Shown here one piece after another: positions 33,001 through 41,039 of a stretch of 51,711 nt of DNA; position 1 is the first letter of the stretch; each line of letters opens with the position of its first letter. Both the position numbers and the translations under genes were made by a program. The notes beneath the pieces were generated by a model that was not told where the DNA came from, ran no database searches, and worked only from the letters and a program-made list of their open reading frames with translations. Source of the stretch: an uncultured Lachnospiraceae bacterium (GTDB lineage Bacteria; Bacillota; Clostridia; Lachnospirales; Lachnospiraceae); NCBI GenBank assembly GCA_948688495.1, contig CAPQSW010000018.1, positions 9,114 through 60,824 of the forward strand, given 5' to 3'.

Positions 33001-34220
33001 ACATTCACCCGGTCATTCATCACCTTAGCGGGAAGCGTCAGCCCGTCATAAATACGGCTTGCCACCCGTCCCTTCCTGACCTCTGGAATCTCTAAAGAAT
33101 TAGCCGCAGCTGACACTACAAAATCGCCGCTGACATCCGAATAGACTTTCCAGCGGTATACGCCGATGGAATCACCCGCAACCGTCATATACATGCGGAT
33201 CGCTTTTGTGGTAATCGCCTCCTCAAGCGTAATCTGATTATATTTGTCATACTTGGAATAGTTCTTCTTATGGGATTTTATCGCCGCTTCCTTCCATGCG
33301 CCACTGGCATCCTTGTACTCAAATCTGACCTTGGAGGGAATCTTCATCCCGGCTTCGCTGCCGTACCAGAATACCTCAAATGTCTTCGTCGTCAGCTCCG
33401 CAGCCCAGTCATACTGAAGCCAGCACTCCTGACCGGCTCCATGATATCCCCAGTTTCCCCAGCCTTTGTTGGTTCCGCCATTCGATACCGTCGGATGAAA
33501 ACTTTCATTATTGATACCGTTTAAGTTCTCCCATGTGGATGTATGATTCTCATGGGCGCTCGGCACAGCAAAGACTGCCGCATCCGTAAGATTGAGATCT
33601 GGGCTCGGCTCCTCCGGTGTTACATACGTCGGCTTCGGAAAATCTGCCGGTATCTCACCGAGCAGCTTCCAGTCCTTAACCGCAGCGCCAATTTTCTGGC
33701 CATCTATGGTTCCATGCGTCATCGTAACGCGGATCTTGGAAATTGTAACAGGCTCGAACGAATATGTCTTATTCTCATTTGCCACAATCGTCCAGTCGCC
33801 TGTCCTGCTGACTTCCTGCCATGCTCCATTGTCCACCGCATACTCTACTTTCATGGCAGTTGGCGCCAAAACCCCACCGTTATTATCATAAAAATGGACA
33901 CTCATGCCATTCACTTCCGCCTTGCGGCTGCCAAAATCATACATGATCCACTGATCCCGCGTCCCTATGTCGGGGTCCGCGTATCCATTCCAGAATGATC
34001 CCATGTCTTGATCTGCAAACTGTTCCGCAGTCTGTCCCCATTCCGGGTGAGCAAAGGGAACGGAAGGCGTCGCATAATCACGGAGCGTCGGATTATCCAC
34101 TTCCTCCCACTTATTTGCCGCCTCCACAACTGCCGGCGCCTGTGATACCGGGATAGAGGTAAACAACAGTGCACCCGCCAACAGCAGGCTTGCCATACCA
34201 CGTAGTTTCTTAAATTTCAT
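30021..34220 (-). CDS. secreted multimodular GH51-type alpha-L-arabinofuranosidase
   Basis: A 1399-residue secreted enzyme expected to remove arabinofuranosyl side chains from plant arabinoxylan or arabinan. Order of parts: signal peptide (1 to about 35, ending near VVEAAN); two discoidin-like domains (about 40-190 and 210-370); an Ig-like domain (about 370-460); then a catalytic region opening DISQELYGVFYEDINSSADG. A carbohydrate-binding insert (about 515-665) precedes the barrel core with FIRFPGGCVVEG. Candidate catalytic residues are Glu855 in GIGNENWD (acid/base) and Glu962 in VFVGEYAGH (nucleophile), 107 residues apart. The C-terminus has a FIVAR-like helical repeat (about 1140-1200) and two Lys-rich bacterial Ig (Big_2-like) domains. 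No LPXTG is present; retention may be through the basic Ig domains. GGAGAG supports the ATG at 34220 rather than 34256. Confidence 0.9.
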   Translation of the reverse strand: MKFKKLRGMASLLLAGALLFTSIPVSQAPAVVEAANKWEEVDNPTLRDYATPSVPFAHPEWGQTAEQFADQDMGSFWNGYADPDIGTRDQWIMYDFGSRKAEVNGMSVHFYDNNGGVLAPTAMKVEYAVDNGAWQEVSRTGDWTIVANENKTYSFEPVTISKIRVTMTHGTIDGQKIGAAVKDWKLLGEIPADFPKPTYVTPEEPSPDLNLTDAAVFAVPSAHENHTSTWENLNGINNESFHPTVSNGGTNKGWGNWGYHGAGQECWLQYDWAAELTTKTFEVFWYGSEAGMKIPSKVRFEYKDASGAWKEAAIKSHKKNYSKYDKYNQITLEEAITTKAIRMYMTVAGDSIGVYRWKVYSDVSGDFVVSAAANSLEIPEVRKGRVASRIYDGLTLPAKVMNDRVNVSWKSRNTSVISDDGKITSPAQDTKVTMTATCSLAGNSSVKEDKDIEIMILSDKTTEYAMTIDRQNKGVDISQELYGVFYEDINSSADGGLSAELVKNNSFENYQNLHAATAPEVKGDQNSWKLHWNSSNAANFVVERTSGLNDTNKNYAKITGSQTLSNHGFVGRASLDKSAMGIRKDVKYDFSMYMKADSAYAGNVKVKVVDDDGTALTNEASLTLKKDGKWNKVSASLTANAAKLGTLALTFEGAGASDVMYIDMVSLIPTDGFGYGNKNYSYGAGLRKDLVEKLQQLNPGFIRFPGGCVVEGSYGTDGYYNWEDSIGPLEERRAIGSYWGSPGKSVNYHIGENQYGYMMSYQFGYHEILTLCEDLGAQAFPILSAGIFCQFTGTATESFKGEQLQPFADHATHLIDYCWGDPNSSDATQAYWAKKRVQNGHDKPFDLNYLGIGNENWDSAEQGVSYQDNFKWIKNYVENYVREHYADRKITIISSTGPSFQGNQNTDAWTWINRDIPGQTLVDEHYYINYAGDGNNTLLSGDYIYDKYKRLDEGGSNVFVGEYAGHLTSTTENVLDTAISEAAYMTGIERNADIVRHASYAPLFEREGCRDWDYNLIKFNAFESYGTPSYYVQTMYSNNYGKHIIDTTLEEINIDTHNFDKKPGHQADLYYVTSEDDYYLYTKLVNHADYSKEITLNYPGIQDGTNVELICLSGDAMDKNTITEQTKIVPVTTKATLTGASMTYKVPAMSLTVVKVEHTKKPEEKPPVETVIDKKALNASIAAAQAKKQADYTPASFNKLKTALMAAQSVAGNAKATQAQVDIAKKNLDDAVKALVKVKITKKNLTLGVKESYSIKSKNCTYATSDKKKATVSGSGQIKALKTGKVTIKAVSKDGKNITQYTVTVKKAPDKKAKVKLNKKKVTLRVKNKKQKTFTIKPKLTSKTYGCATFKYTIDKKGRKSVKVDKNGKVTAKKKGKAAITVKTYNGKGKAAKITVTVK

Positions 34221-34365
34221 ATGCCCTCTCCTTTCATTTACCATACAGGATTCCACGAATCCCTTCGTTAAGTATTTAATATTATAGCAAGTTCAAAGAG
34301 CTGGCTAAATGAAACTATTTTAAGATAGTAGAATAAATTTAAGATGTCGGTATTATTTTATCCCT

Positions 34366-34893
34366 CTACACCGCCAAATCCTTTCTTATTCTTTTTGCAT
34401 TTGTTTGGGTAAGGCTTTCCACAGTATCCACACAAATAAGCCTCCCCTCTTTCATTATTGCCACATTTTTGCAGTAATTTTTTATTTCCGATAGGACATG
34501 GGTAGACAGCATACAGGTCGCTCCTTCCTTCACATATTCCTGTACCAGACTGAAAAATTCATTCTGCATCCACGGGTCCAATCCGCTCGTAGGCTCATCA
34601 AACACAAACAGTTTCGGTCTGTGCTGCATGGCGCATACAATACCTACTTTTTTACGGTTTCCAAGGGATAAATCACGTATTCTCTTATTTGTATCCACCT
34701 GCAGGCGGCCGCACAATTTTTCCGCCTCCAGACGACAATCCTTCCTTCTCACATCTGCTGCCATCTTTATGATTTCCCTCACCTTCATGGACGGATAAAA
34801 CATAGTCTCCGAAGGCATATAGCCAATATCACTTAAAATACCTTGCAAATTTAACTCTATCCTAACAATCATCTGCATATATGGCAATTTCAA
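34366..34893 (-). pseudogene. truncated ABC transporter ATP-binding protein
   Basis: About 175 codons with the C-terminal two thirds of an ABC ATPase of the antibiotic/bacitracin-export type. A Q-loop-like segment (ILSDIGYMPSETMFYP), the signature LSLGNRKKVGI, Walker B LFVFDEPTSGLDP and the H-loop LSTHVLSEIKN are all present. The Walker A P-loop and the first ~70 residues are missing. Reading upstream on the same strand to 35080 shows no P-loop in any frame, and no permease gene is adjacent. The open start has no good ribosome binding site. This is most simply a deletion remnant, unlikely to bind ATP normally. Confidence 0.8.
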
Positions 34894-35083
34894 TTCCCAT
34901 AAGCAGCACTTTTTTACGTTTAAGATGCACGATAAAGATTTTGGCAGATAGAAAAAACGTCCCTGACCATTAAGAACTTAAAAAAACACCCGATAAAATC
35001 TATAGAAATAAATTTTACCAGATGTTTGATGTTCAAGCAGGAAGGCAAATGCGCCGCCTTCCATTCCCAAAAAGGAGAAAAAC

Positions 35084-35320
35084 ATGACAGATATAAAACA
35101 GGTAATGGATTCTATGGAAAACTCTATGAGGCTGCGGATTCAGGCGGACGCAGAACGGAGAGCCGCCAAGGCAGAACAGGAAGAAAAAGAATTTAAAGAA
35201 AAGCTGATGCGCGCTGCCGCCAGCAAAATGGAGCTGGACGGCATATCCGCAAAGGCAAAAGGATCCGCCGATGCCGTACGCAGGGATCAGCTTATGGCCC
35301 TTATGATGGCAGGATTTTAG
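35084..35320 (+). CDS. small charged helical protein of unknown function
   Basis: A 78-residue protein, not recognised. It is almost entirely helical by composition, rich in Ala, Glu, Lys, Arg and Met (RIQADAERRAAKAEQEEKEF), with two or three heptad-like stretches and no hydrophobic export signal. AAAAAGGAGAAAAAC precedes the ATG with good spacing, which favours a real gene. It stands alone on the plus strand between the ABC remnant and the ferritin-like gene. A perfect hairpin begins at its stop codon. Confidence 0.6.
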   Translation: MTDIKQVMDSMENSMRLRIQADAERRAAKAEQEEKEFKEKLMRAAASKMELDGISAKAKGSADAVRRDQLMALMMAGF

Positions 35321-35342
35321 CCCGATGTCCATCGGGCTAAAC
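35317..35342. terminator. perfect hairpin shared by two convergent gene ends
   Basis: The arms TTTAGCCCGATG and CATCGGGCTAAA (12 bp, 2-base loop) start inside the stop codon of the small charged gene and end 3 bp before the stop of the convergent ferritin-like gene. It is likely a bidirectional terminator although the T-tracts are short. Confidence 0.7.
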
Positions 35343-35344
35343 GT

Positions 35345-35890
35345 CTAAGCTGTCTGCAACAATGTCTTAAGTATCATAATGTGATATTCTTCATCCTTGA
35401 TAATTCTTGCCAGTACTGCGTTGATGCAGTCATCCTTTATCATTTTTATATGGGCTTCATACTGGCTGATTGCTGCCCGCTCAGCTTCTATATTTGCAAG
35501 CAGCATACTTTTTACATTTTCTGAAAGTGTCAAATATTCCGGCGTCCACAGTTTATGCCCATTGCGGTATTTCGCCACGAAATTAATCGTTCCCCCCAAT
35601 AATATAACCAGTTCCCCCAACTTTTGCAGATGCATCATCTCCGCCACGCCAATTCCCAATAGGGTCTTCGCCACAGGGCATTTTTCACAGGAGAGACGGT
35701 TCTCATTATTAATATACTGGGTAATTGCAGACAGCTCTGAGACTGCGCCGCAATAATCAATACTGAGCAGGTTGGCATATGCCTGATTCCTCTCCCTTAC
35801 CTGAATCGGAGGATATGGCAAATCCACCATAATTGGCTTCAAACCCGTAAAATTGCAATCGTTTACCAGCACTTTTCCTTTATTTTCCAT
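35345..35890 (-). CDS. ferritin-like diiron protein
   Basis: A 181-residue protein with a ferritin-like four-helix pattern. Candidate metal ligands are Glu52 (SELSAITQY), Glu84-x-x-His87 (AEMMHLQ), Glu137 (EAERAAISQY) and Glu167-x-x-His170 (DEEYHIMIL). That spacing is the carboxylate-bridged dimetal site of rubrerythrin/CotJC-type manganese catalase relatives. It has no rubredoxin domain. CEKCPVAK after the first ligand is an extra cysteine pair. The role is probably peroxide or metal handling. It is a single gene, unlinked to the PerR-like locus and without the PerR-type operator seen there. Confidence 0.8.
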   Translation of the reverse strand: MENKGKVLVNDCNFTGLKPIMVDLPYPPIQVRERNQAYANLLSIDYCGAVSELSAITQYINNENRLSCEKCPVAKTLLGIGVAEMMHLQKLGELVILLGGTINFVAKYRNGHKLWTPEYLTLSENVKSMLLANIEAERAAISQYEAHIKMIKDDCINAVLARIIKDEEYHIMILKTLLQTA

Positions 35891-35978
35891 AATAACGACT
35901 CCTATTTATTTTTCTATAAATAGTATATTAGCCTTTTTTCATACTGTGCATTGCTATTTGGAAAATTCCTATGCTGAC

Positions 35979-36824
35979 CTATGATATAAACAAAACTCCC
36001 AACGTCCCTGGCCCGCAATGACTGGAGACAACGCCTCCCGCCCGGGTCTCTAGGACTTCATCAAATATAGACAAACGCTCCAGATATTCCCTTACAGACT
36101 GCACAATCTTGGGATCATCAACAGAATGTGTAATAAATACGCGTGCCGGGCGTGCCGTTTTCAGCGCTTGTTCCATATCCTTTACATATAACTTTATCAC
36201 TTTTGATATATTACCGCGGTACTTCCTGTCCACTTCCATTTTCCCGTCTACAACCACAATCTTCGGATGCAGCTTTAACATCCCGCCTGCCAGCGCCGCC
36301 ACCCCGCTGCATCTGCCGCCACGGTGCAGATAGGTAAGCGTGTCCACGACAAAGCTGCTGCGCACCAGCGGCCGCAATTCTTCCAGCTTGTTCATAATAT
36401 CTTCTGCGTTCATTCCCTCTTTTGCCATACAGGCAGCTTCAATCACCAGAAGCCCGATTCCAGTAGAGAGATTTTTAGAGTCAAAGGCAAACGCACGGTC
36501 AGATGCCTCCAATTCCTCAATGGCAAGACGCATTATATTCAGCGAGGAGGACATGGTCTCTGAAATGGAAAAACACAATACCTCGTTGCCCCCCTCCAGC
36601 AACCCGCCGATGCACTCTACTGCATCCTCAATCGAAGGGGCTGCTGTCTTGGGTGTAGTCTTATGCTCATCAGCCCACTGAAAAATCTCATCCGGCGTCA
36701 CCTCCACACCGTCCCTGTAGTCCCCATCTCCCATCAACACATGAAGGGGAAGAATCTTAATGCCATATCTTTCTACTAATTCCTGCGATAAATCACAGGT
36801 ACTGTCTGATAAAATTTTTACCAT
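35979..36824 (-). CDS. DegV family fatty-acid-binding protein
   Basis: A 281-residue DegV protein. The N-terminal VKILSDSTCDLSQELVERYG and IKILPLHVLMGDGDYRDGV are diagnostic, followed by ISETMSSSLNI, DSKNLSTGIGLLVIEA, and the second-domain YLHRGGRCSG and HCGPGTLGVLFI. DegV proteins bind long-chain fatty acids; the FakB members deliver them to fatty acid kinase FakA for phospholipid synthesis. No fakA is in the window, so the partner would be encoded elsewhere. It has its own promoter. Confidence 0.94.
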   Translation of the reverse strand: MVKILSDSTCDLSQELVERYGIKILPLHVLMGDGDYRDGVEVTPDEIFQWADEHKTTPKTAAPSIEDAVECIGGLLEGGNEVLCFSISETMSSSLNIMRLAIEELEASDRAFAFDSKNLSTGIGLLVIEAACMAKEGMNAEDIMNKLEELRPLVRSSFVVDTLTYLHRGGRCSGVAALAGGMLKLHPKIVVVDGKMEVDRKYRGNISKVIKLYVKDMEQALKTARPARVFITHSVDDPKIVQSVREYLERLSIFDEVLETRAGGVVSSHCGPGTLGVLFIS

Positions 36825-36862
36825 AATTAATCTCTTTTCCTTTTTAATATTTCACTATTATC

Positions 36863-36891
36863 ACTATACCTGTTATACCTGGTTTTTGCAA
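36863..36891 (-). promoter_or_regulatory. predicted promoter of the DegV gene
   Basis: On the minus strand TTGCAA (36891-36886), a 17-bp spacer and TATAGT (36868-36863), 39 bp before the ATG. Confidence 0.65.
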
Positions 36892-36964
36892 GAAAGACTT
36901 TTTACTGTATCAGAAAATCCATAACTATTCAGTGTTCGGAAAATTTAAAGGCTGAATAGCTGCG

Positions 36965-36999
36965 AAAACCCCGGACAGAATTATCTGTCCGAGGTTTTT
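36965..36999 (-). terminator. terminator of the sigma/anti-sigma operon
   Basis: Core stem CGGACAGA/TCTGTCCG extended by AAACC/GGTTT pairing with one mismatch, followed by TTTT on the minus strand, directly after the stop of the RsgI-like gene. Confidence 0.82.
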
Positions 37000-37000
37000 C

Positions 37001-38266
37001 CTACTCCTCCATCGGTCCACACCTTTCCTGATGTACCGCCGCTCCAGCCGTTTCTGGCTCGTCCGGCGTCACCTGGCCGGAAATATTTCCAGCCCCAGGT
37101 CCTTTCGGTATTCCCAATCCTCCCGATTCTGATTGGTTTCCCTTTTCCTGCTGTCCCAAAGCGTCACCCGGAGTCAAAGATTCCTCGCCTTGCGACTGTT
37201 CGGGATCATCTGTCTCTGATGGAACGCCCTCTTTCATCTGTGCAGAACTTCCCAGACTCGTCGTTTCGCTCTGATTGGCAGGCTTTTGGTCACTTGTATT
37301 CCCTTCCTCTTCCTGTTCGCCTTGTTTAGAATCCAGCTTCCCGTCACTGGATTTTTCTTTTAATGATTCTTTTTCAGTGCCTTTTGGCCCCGTTTCATTC
37401 TTGTCCGGCTTATTCTTCTTCCCCGATGTGCCGTCTTCCGTTTTTTGCTTTGTGCTGTCTTCGGAGGACGGATTTCCCTGCGTCTCTACATTTTGCCCTT
37501 TCCGTCGGGCTTCCCGCTCTTTCTCAGACGCTTCCGACAATTTCAATTCTACCGAAGTATAATCCTGACAATACTGAATCAGTTCCATAACCGACATCTG
37601 CTGCACCTGCTCTTTTGCCAGTCCGCAGCTTTTCGTTAACTCTGCCTCTAACAGCTTTCGGCCTTTTCCCTCCGAACGGCTGTGAACTTCCTGAAATGCA
37701 GTTGTTACGCCGGATACCTTCAACTCTGTCAGTTTCCGGTCAATCCCTTCTCCCAGCGTACGCTCTAAATCCTCACAGGTATATTTGTCTGGTGCAGCGA
37801 GTGTTACCAATATCCCTTCATTCTCGCGGAGATATGATTTCTCCACAACATCCTGAATCAGTACATCTAACAACTCCTGTACCGTTCCCTTCTTCTTCCA
37901 TTTCAACTCTTTTACAACATCTTTTCCATCCTGGTTTAATCCTTTTAGCCGTTTTACCTGATGTGCCTCGTCCACCTCAACCTGAATGCTGGGATTGATG
38001 TCAATTACCATAAGCACAGATTTCTCTCTCTGTCCCAGCACGCCAAAAATACACAGGCATATAACCGCCAGGCTCGCGCAAAAAGACAATACATATCCGG
38101 GAAATCTTCTCTTAAAAATTCTTCCGTCCACCAAAGATTCCTCTGTTTGTGCTTCCGCCCATACTGTCTCCTGCCTGCCGGTCTCCTCCAGCACGGCTTC
38201 AAATACATCTGGTGACAGCTGCGAAAATCCATCCTCTATTCTCTTTTTCAATTCCTTCTTCTTCAT
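37001..38266 (-). CDS. RsgI-like membrane anti-sigma factor
   Basis: A 421-residue single-pass membrane protein. The cytoplasmic part (1-56) should hold the sigma factor. A membrane segment follows at 57-78 (GYVLSFCASLAVICLCIFG). Just outside comes VLMVIDINPSIQVEVDEAHQ, the conserved DxNPSI segment of RsgI-type anti-sigma factors, in a domain of about 85-235. The last ~180 residues are a low-complexity Ser/Glu/Lys/Gly/Gln/Pro tail and not a recognisable sugar-binding module. Its ATG overlaps the sigma gene stop by 4 bases. The architecture points to a signal sensed at the envelope and transmitted by release of the sigma factor; the signal is unknown. Confidence 0.85.
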   Translation of the reverse strand: MKKKELKKRIEDGFSQLSPDVFEAVLEETGRQETVWAEAQTEESLVDGRIFKRRFPGYVLSFCASLAVICLCIFGVLGQREKSVLMVIDINPSIQVEVDEAHQVKRLKGLNQDGKDVVKELKWKKKGTVQELLDVLIQDVVEKSYLRENEGILVTLAAPDKYTCEDLERTLGEGIDRKLTELKVSGVTTAFQEVHSRSEGKGRKLLEAELTKSCGLAKEQVQQMSVMELIQYCQDYTSVELKLSEASEKEREARRKGQNVETQGNPSSEDSTKQKTEDGTSGKKNKPDKNETGPKGTEKESLKEKSSDGKLDSKQGEQEEEGNTSDQKPANQSETTSLGSSAQMKEGVPSETDDPEQSQGEESLTPGDALGQQEKGNQSESGGLGIPKGPGAGNISGQVTPDEPETAGAAVHQERCGPMEE

Positions 38267-38811
38267 AGCTTCTCACCAAATTCCTTCTGCAATTTCCGAA
38301 TCCCTCTGTGATAACGCGCCATCACAGTTCCCAAGGGCATATCCAGCAGTTTTGCAATTTCCCTGTGCTTCAGGCCGCCTATGTCATGCATAATAATCAG
38401 ATTCCTGTCCTCGGCGGAAAGCTGTTCAAACATTTTCTCTAAAACAATCCGATCTTCTACGCTGGATATATCCTCAAATCCAACTTCGCTTTCCATATCC
38501 TCGAAATTAGCCTCTATCTCCTTATCCTTCCGGCATTTCATCAGAAAAAGATTCTTTGCAATCTTCATCATCCACGCCAAAGGATTTCCCTGATCCCGGT
38601 ACAGATGGCAATTCTTATAAATCTGGACATATGTATCCTGTAGTAAGTCCTGTGCGTCCTCTCTATTCATCGTATACGAAAGAAGAAAAGCATAGAGCGG
38701 CTTGTATGTAAGATCATACAATTGCCGGAATGCGTGCTGATCCCCTTGCCGGATACGCTCAAATATACTGGCATCTATATGGACTTTTCGTTTGGGAGTG
38801 TCTTCCTGCAT
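38263..38811 (-). CDS. ECF-type RNA polymerase sigma factor
   Basis: A 182-residue sigma-70 family protein with region 2 (about 20-90: GDQHAFRQLYDLTYKPLYAF, EDAQDLLQDTYVQIY) and region 4 (about 120-175: LSAEDRNLIIMHDIGGLKHR and EIAKLLDMPLGTVMARYHRG). No regions 1 or 3 are present, so it is ECF-type. AAAGGGG precedes the ATG. It is co-transcribed with the RsgI-like anti-sigma gene through a 4-base overlap. RsgI proteins are normally paired with SigI-type sigma factors, so pairing with this ECF-looking protein is of interest. Confidence 0.9.
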   Translation of the reverse strand: MQEDTPKRKVHIDASIFERIRQGDQHAFRQLYDLTYKPLYAFLLSYTMNREDAQDLLQDTYVQIYKNCHLYRDQGNPLAWMMKIAKNLFLMKCRKDKEIEANFEDMESEVGFEDISSVEDRIVLEKMFEQLSAEDRNLIIMHDIGGLKHREIAKLLDMPLGTVMARYHRGIRKLQKEFGEKL

Positions 38812-39003
38812 TGGGATACCCCTTTCAGCTCTTGTCCCTCACTGGAACACCGAGCAAAAATCTGCCACAACATTTCCTATCCACTTCCCATAAAAAGCAC
38901 CTCCTCACATTACCTTATACTTAGATAATGCAACGGACGTACTTTTTATTGCATGGATATAAAAAAAATTCTTTTTTTATTATACCGACTACCTGCACTC
39001 GTG

Positions 39004-40869
39004 TCAATTTTTATCAAAGGAAATCAGTTGTAAATCCTCAATCTGCTCCTTGATGGACTTTCCAATATCCGTATCCCGCACCCGGATTCTTTTTTCTTCC
39101 GTCTCAAAAATATCTGTGCTTGACTCTATATCTTTATTTTCCTCCAGCGCCTTTTTAATACTTTCAAACGGCTCATGGGCCTTCAGACGCATACCGTGGG
39201 AATTATAAATCAAGGTGTAGCCCGCAATCCCCGTCTCCTTGTGGTATGCTTTACAGAAACCTCCGTCAATAATAATCAGCTTCCCATTTGCACGCACCGG
39301 AACCTCTCCCTTGCTGACTTTTACCGGCGTATGCCCATTGATGATATGGGACATGGAAGAAAAAAGCCCAAACTCACGCAGAATCATATTACAGATATAT
39401 TCTTTCTGGTAATACTCATAATACGCATTCCGCTTCTCCACAATAATTTCCTTATCGTCAAGATACATCCGCTCAAACGTCTTGATTTTCCTACCGGAAA
39501 GCGGTGAATTTTGTCCCGCCCACAAATACCAGATAAAATCCTGTTCCGCTTCTGCGGCTTCTGACAGACACACTTTGCGCACTGCTGCATCTGCAAAATC
39601 CAGGTATTCCTTTCCCTTATACACTCTTTCACCCAGATTTATTCCCTCAAAATTCCCTTCCGCATCAAGAGGGATGCAGCCATGATACAAAAGATTGCCG
39701 TTGAAACGTCGGTACATGCCTCCCTTGTCACAGAGAAACTGCACATGCGCATGCAGCCTTCCGCTATTTAAAAACGATTGGCGCAGATCTGACAGCACTT
39801 CCTCCTCCTCAGGCGTCAATTGATAGGGATTTTGCCTATCCACTGTAGGGAAATCCCTCCGGTTTAACGGATATTCCCTGCCCTCAATCGTCACGGTTCC
39901 TTTCTTATAATCTATTTTCTCCAGCATCCTGCGGTCATCCATCTCGTACTCAGGATGCCTTTCGATGATCTGCCCTTCCAGCTTAAACAGAATCACAGAT
40001 ACTGCCTGCTGCGCGGCATCCATGATATCCTCGTCCTGATACCATCGCCCCGCAAACACCACAAGCGTCCGCAGGCTGATTCCATATCCACTCTCCAAAA
40101 CCTGGATATTGTGGTATCGTATATTGTTCCTGACCACGGTCGCAACACATGCCGGAACGCCCGCAGCCGCCCCCATCCACAGCACGTCATGATTGCCCCA
40201 CTGTATGTCTAACGAATGGTACTGCATGAGCAAATCCATAATCTTCTCCGGGTGCGCGCCCCTGTCGTAAATATCCCCCACAATATGCAGATGGTCTACG
40301 GCAAGCCGCTTAATCAGGTCCGCCAGGGCTATGATAAACTCATCCGCAATCCGTATATGAATAATCGTGTCAATAATCTGCCTGTGGTACTCAATCTGGT
40401 TGTTGTCCTCGTCCACCTGCATATGCAAAAGCTCATCAATAATATAGGCAAATTCCTCCGGCATGGCCTTGCGGACCTTGGAACGCGTATATTTGGAAGA
40501 TACATACTTCGCCACTATAATCAGATGCTTAAGCGTCACCCGGTACCAGTCTTCCACAAGGATTCCCTGCTCCTTTAAAGCATTCAGCTTTTCCGCTGGA
40601 TAATAAATCAGCGTACAGAGCTCATTCTTCTCCTGCAAACTCAGCTGTTCCTCAAATATCCGCCCAACTTTTTCTTTGATGACACCGGAACAATTATTGA
40701 TTATGTGACAGAATGCCTCATACTCTCCATGAAGATCACTCATAAAATGCTCCGTACCTTTAGGCAGATTCAATATGGCATTCAGATTGATAATCTCCCG
40801 GCATGCCGCCTGTCTGGTGGGATATTCCTTTGCCAGAAGCTGCAAATATTTTTCTTTGTCTTTTTCCAT
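39004..40869 (-). CDS. fbp: class III fructose-1,6-bisphosphatase
   Basis: A 621-residue Firmicute-type FBPase that converts fructose-1,6-bisphosphate to fructose-6-phosphate in gluconeogenesis. Metallophosphatase landmarks: HFMSDLHGEYEAF, HIVGDIYDRGAHPEKIMDLL, IQWGNHDVLWMGAA and, near the end, IINGHTPVKVSKGE and IIDGGFCKAYH. The length is close to the B. subtilis enzyme (about 640). An in-frame start at 40956 adds a Cys-rich stretch without a ribosome binding site; GGAGG at 5 nt supports the ATG at 40869. It lies just after the ptsI end of the PTS locus but is separated by a hairpin, so it is likely its own unit. Confidence 0.95.
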   Translation of the reverse strand: MEKDKEKYLQLLAKEYPTRQAACREIINLNAILNLPKGTEHFMSDLHGEYEAFCHIINNCSGVIKEKVGRIFEEQLSLQEKNELCTLIYYPAEKLNALKEQGILVEDWYRVTLKHLIIVAKYVSSKYTRSKVRKAMPEEFAYIIDELLHMQVDEDNNQIEYHRQIIDTIIHIRIADEFIIALADLIKRLAVDHLHIVGDIYDRGAHPEKIMDLLMQYHSLDIQWGNHDVLWMGAAAGVPACVATVVRNNIRYHNIQVLESGYGISLRTLVVFAGRWYQDEDIMDAAQQAVSVILFKLEGQIIERHPEYEMDDRRMLEKIDYKKGTVTIEGREYPLNRRDFPTVDRQNPYQLTPEEEEVLSDLRQSFLNSGRLHAHVQFLCDKGGMYRRFNGNLLYHGCIPLDAEGNFEGINLGERVYKGKEYLDFADAAVRKVCLSEAAEAEQDFIWYLWAGQNSPLSGRKIKTFERMYLDDKEIIVEKRNAYYEYYQKEYICNMILREFGLFSSMSHIINGHTPVKVSKGEVPVRANGKLIIIDGGFCKAYHKETGIAGYTLIYNSHGMRLKAHEPFESIKKALEENKDIESSTDIFETEEKRIRVRDTDIGKSIKEQIEDLQLISFDKN

Positions 40870-40932
40870 ATTTCCTCCATTCCGTGCACGTATGGCACAC
40901 ATACAAATACAAGGCGTCCATAATAGAAATGC

Positions 40933-40973
40933 AGAGGCTATCGCATGAAAACACAATGATTGCGACAGCCTCT
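40933..40973 (-). terminator. hairpin after ptsI
   Basis: Arms AGAGGCT/AGCCTCT plus TCGCA/TGCGA with one mismatch around a long loop, lying between the ptsI stop and the fbp start. The T-tract on the minus strand is weak. Confidence 0.6.
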
Positions 40974-41039
40974 TTGCCTATCAATTCCCAGATTTCAAAC
41001 ACCTGCCTGTGCGGCAAATTTATTTGACGCGCAGTTTCA

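Noticed and set aside
38950..38985. A/T-only inverted repeat (ATAAAAAAA / TTTTTTTAT) after fbp
   Set aside because: Pairing is only A-T, so it would be too weak as a terminator hairpin; reported here only.
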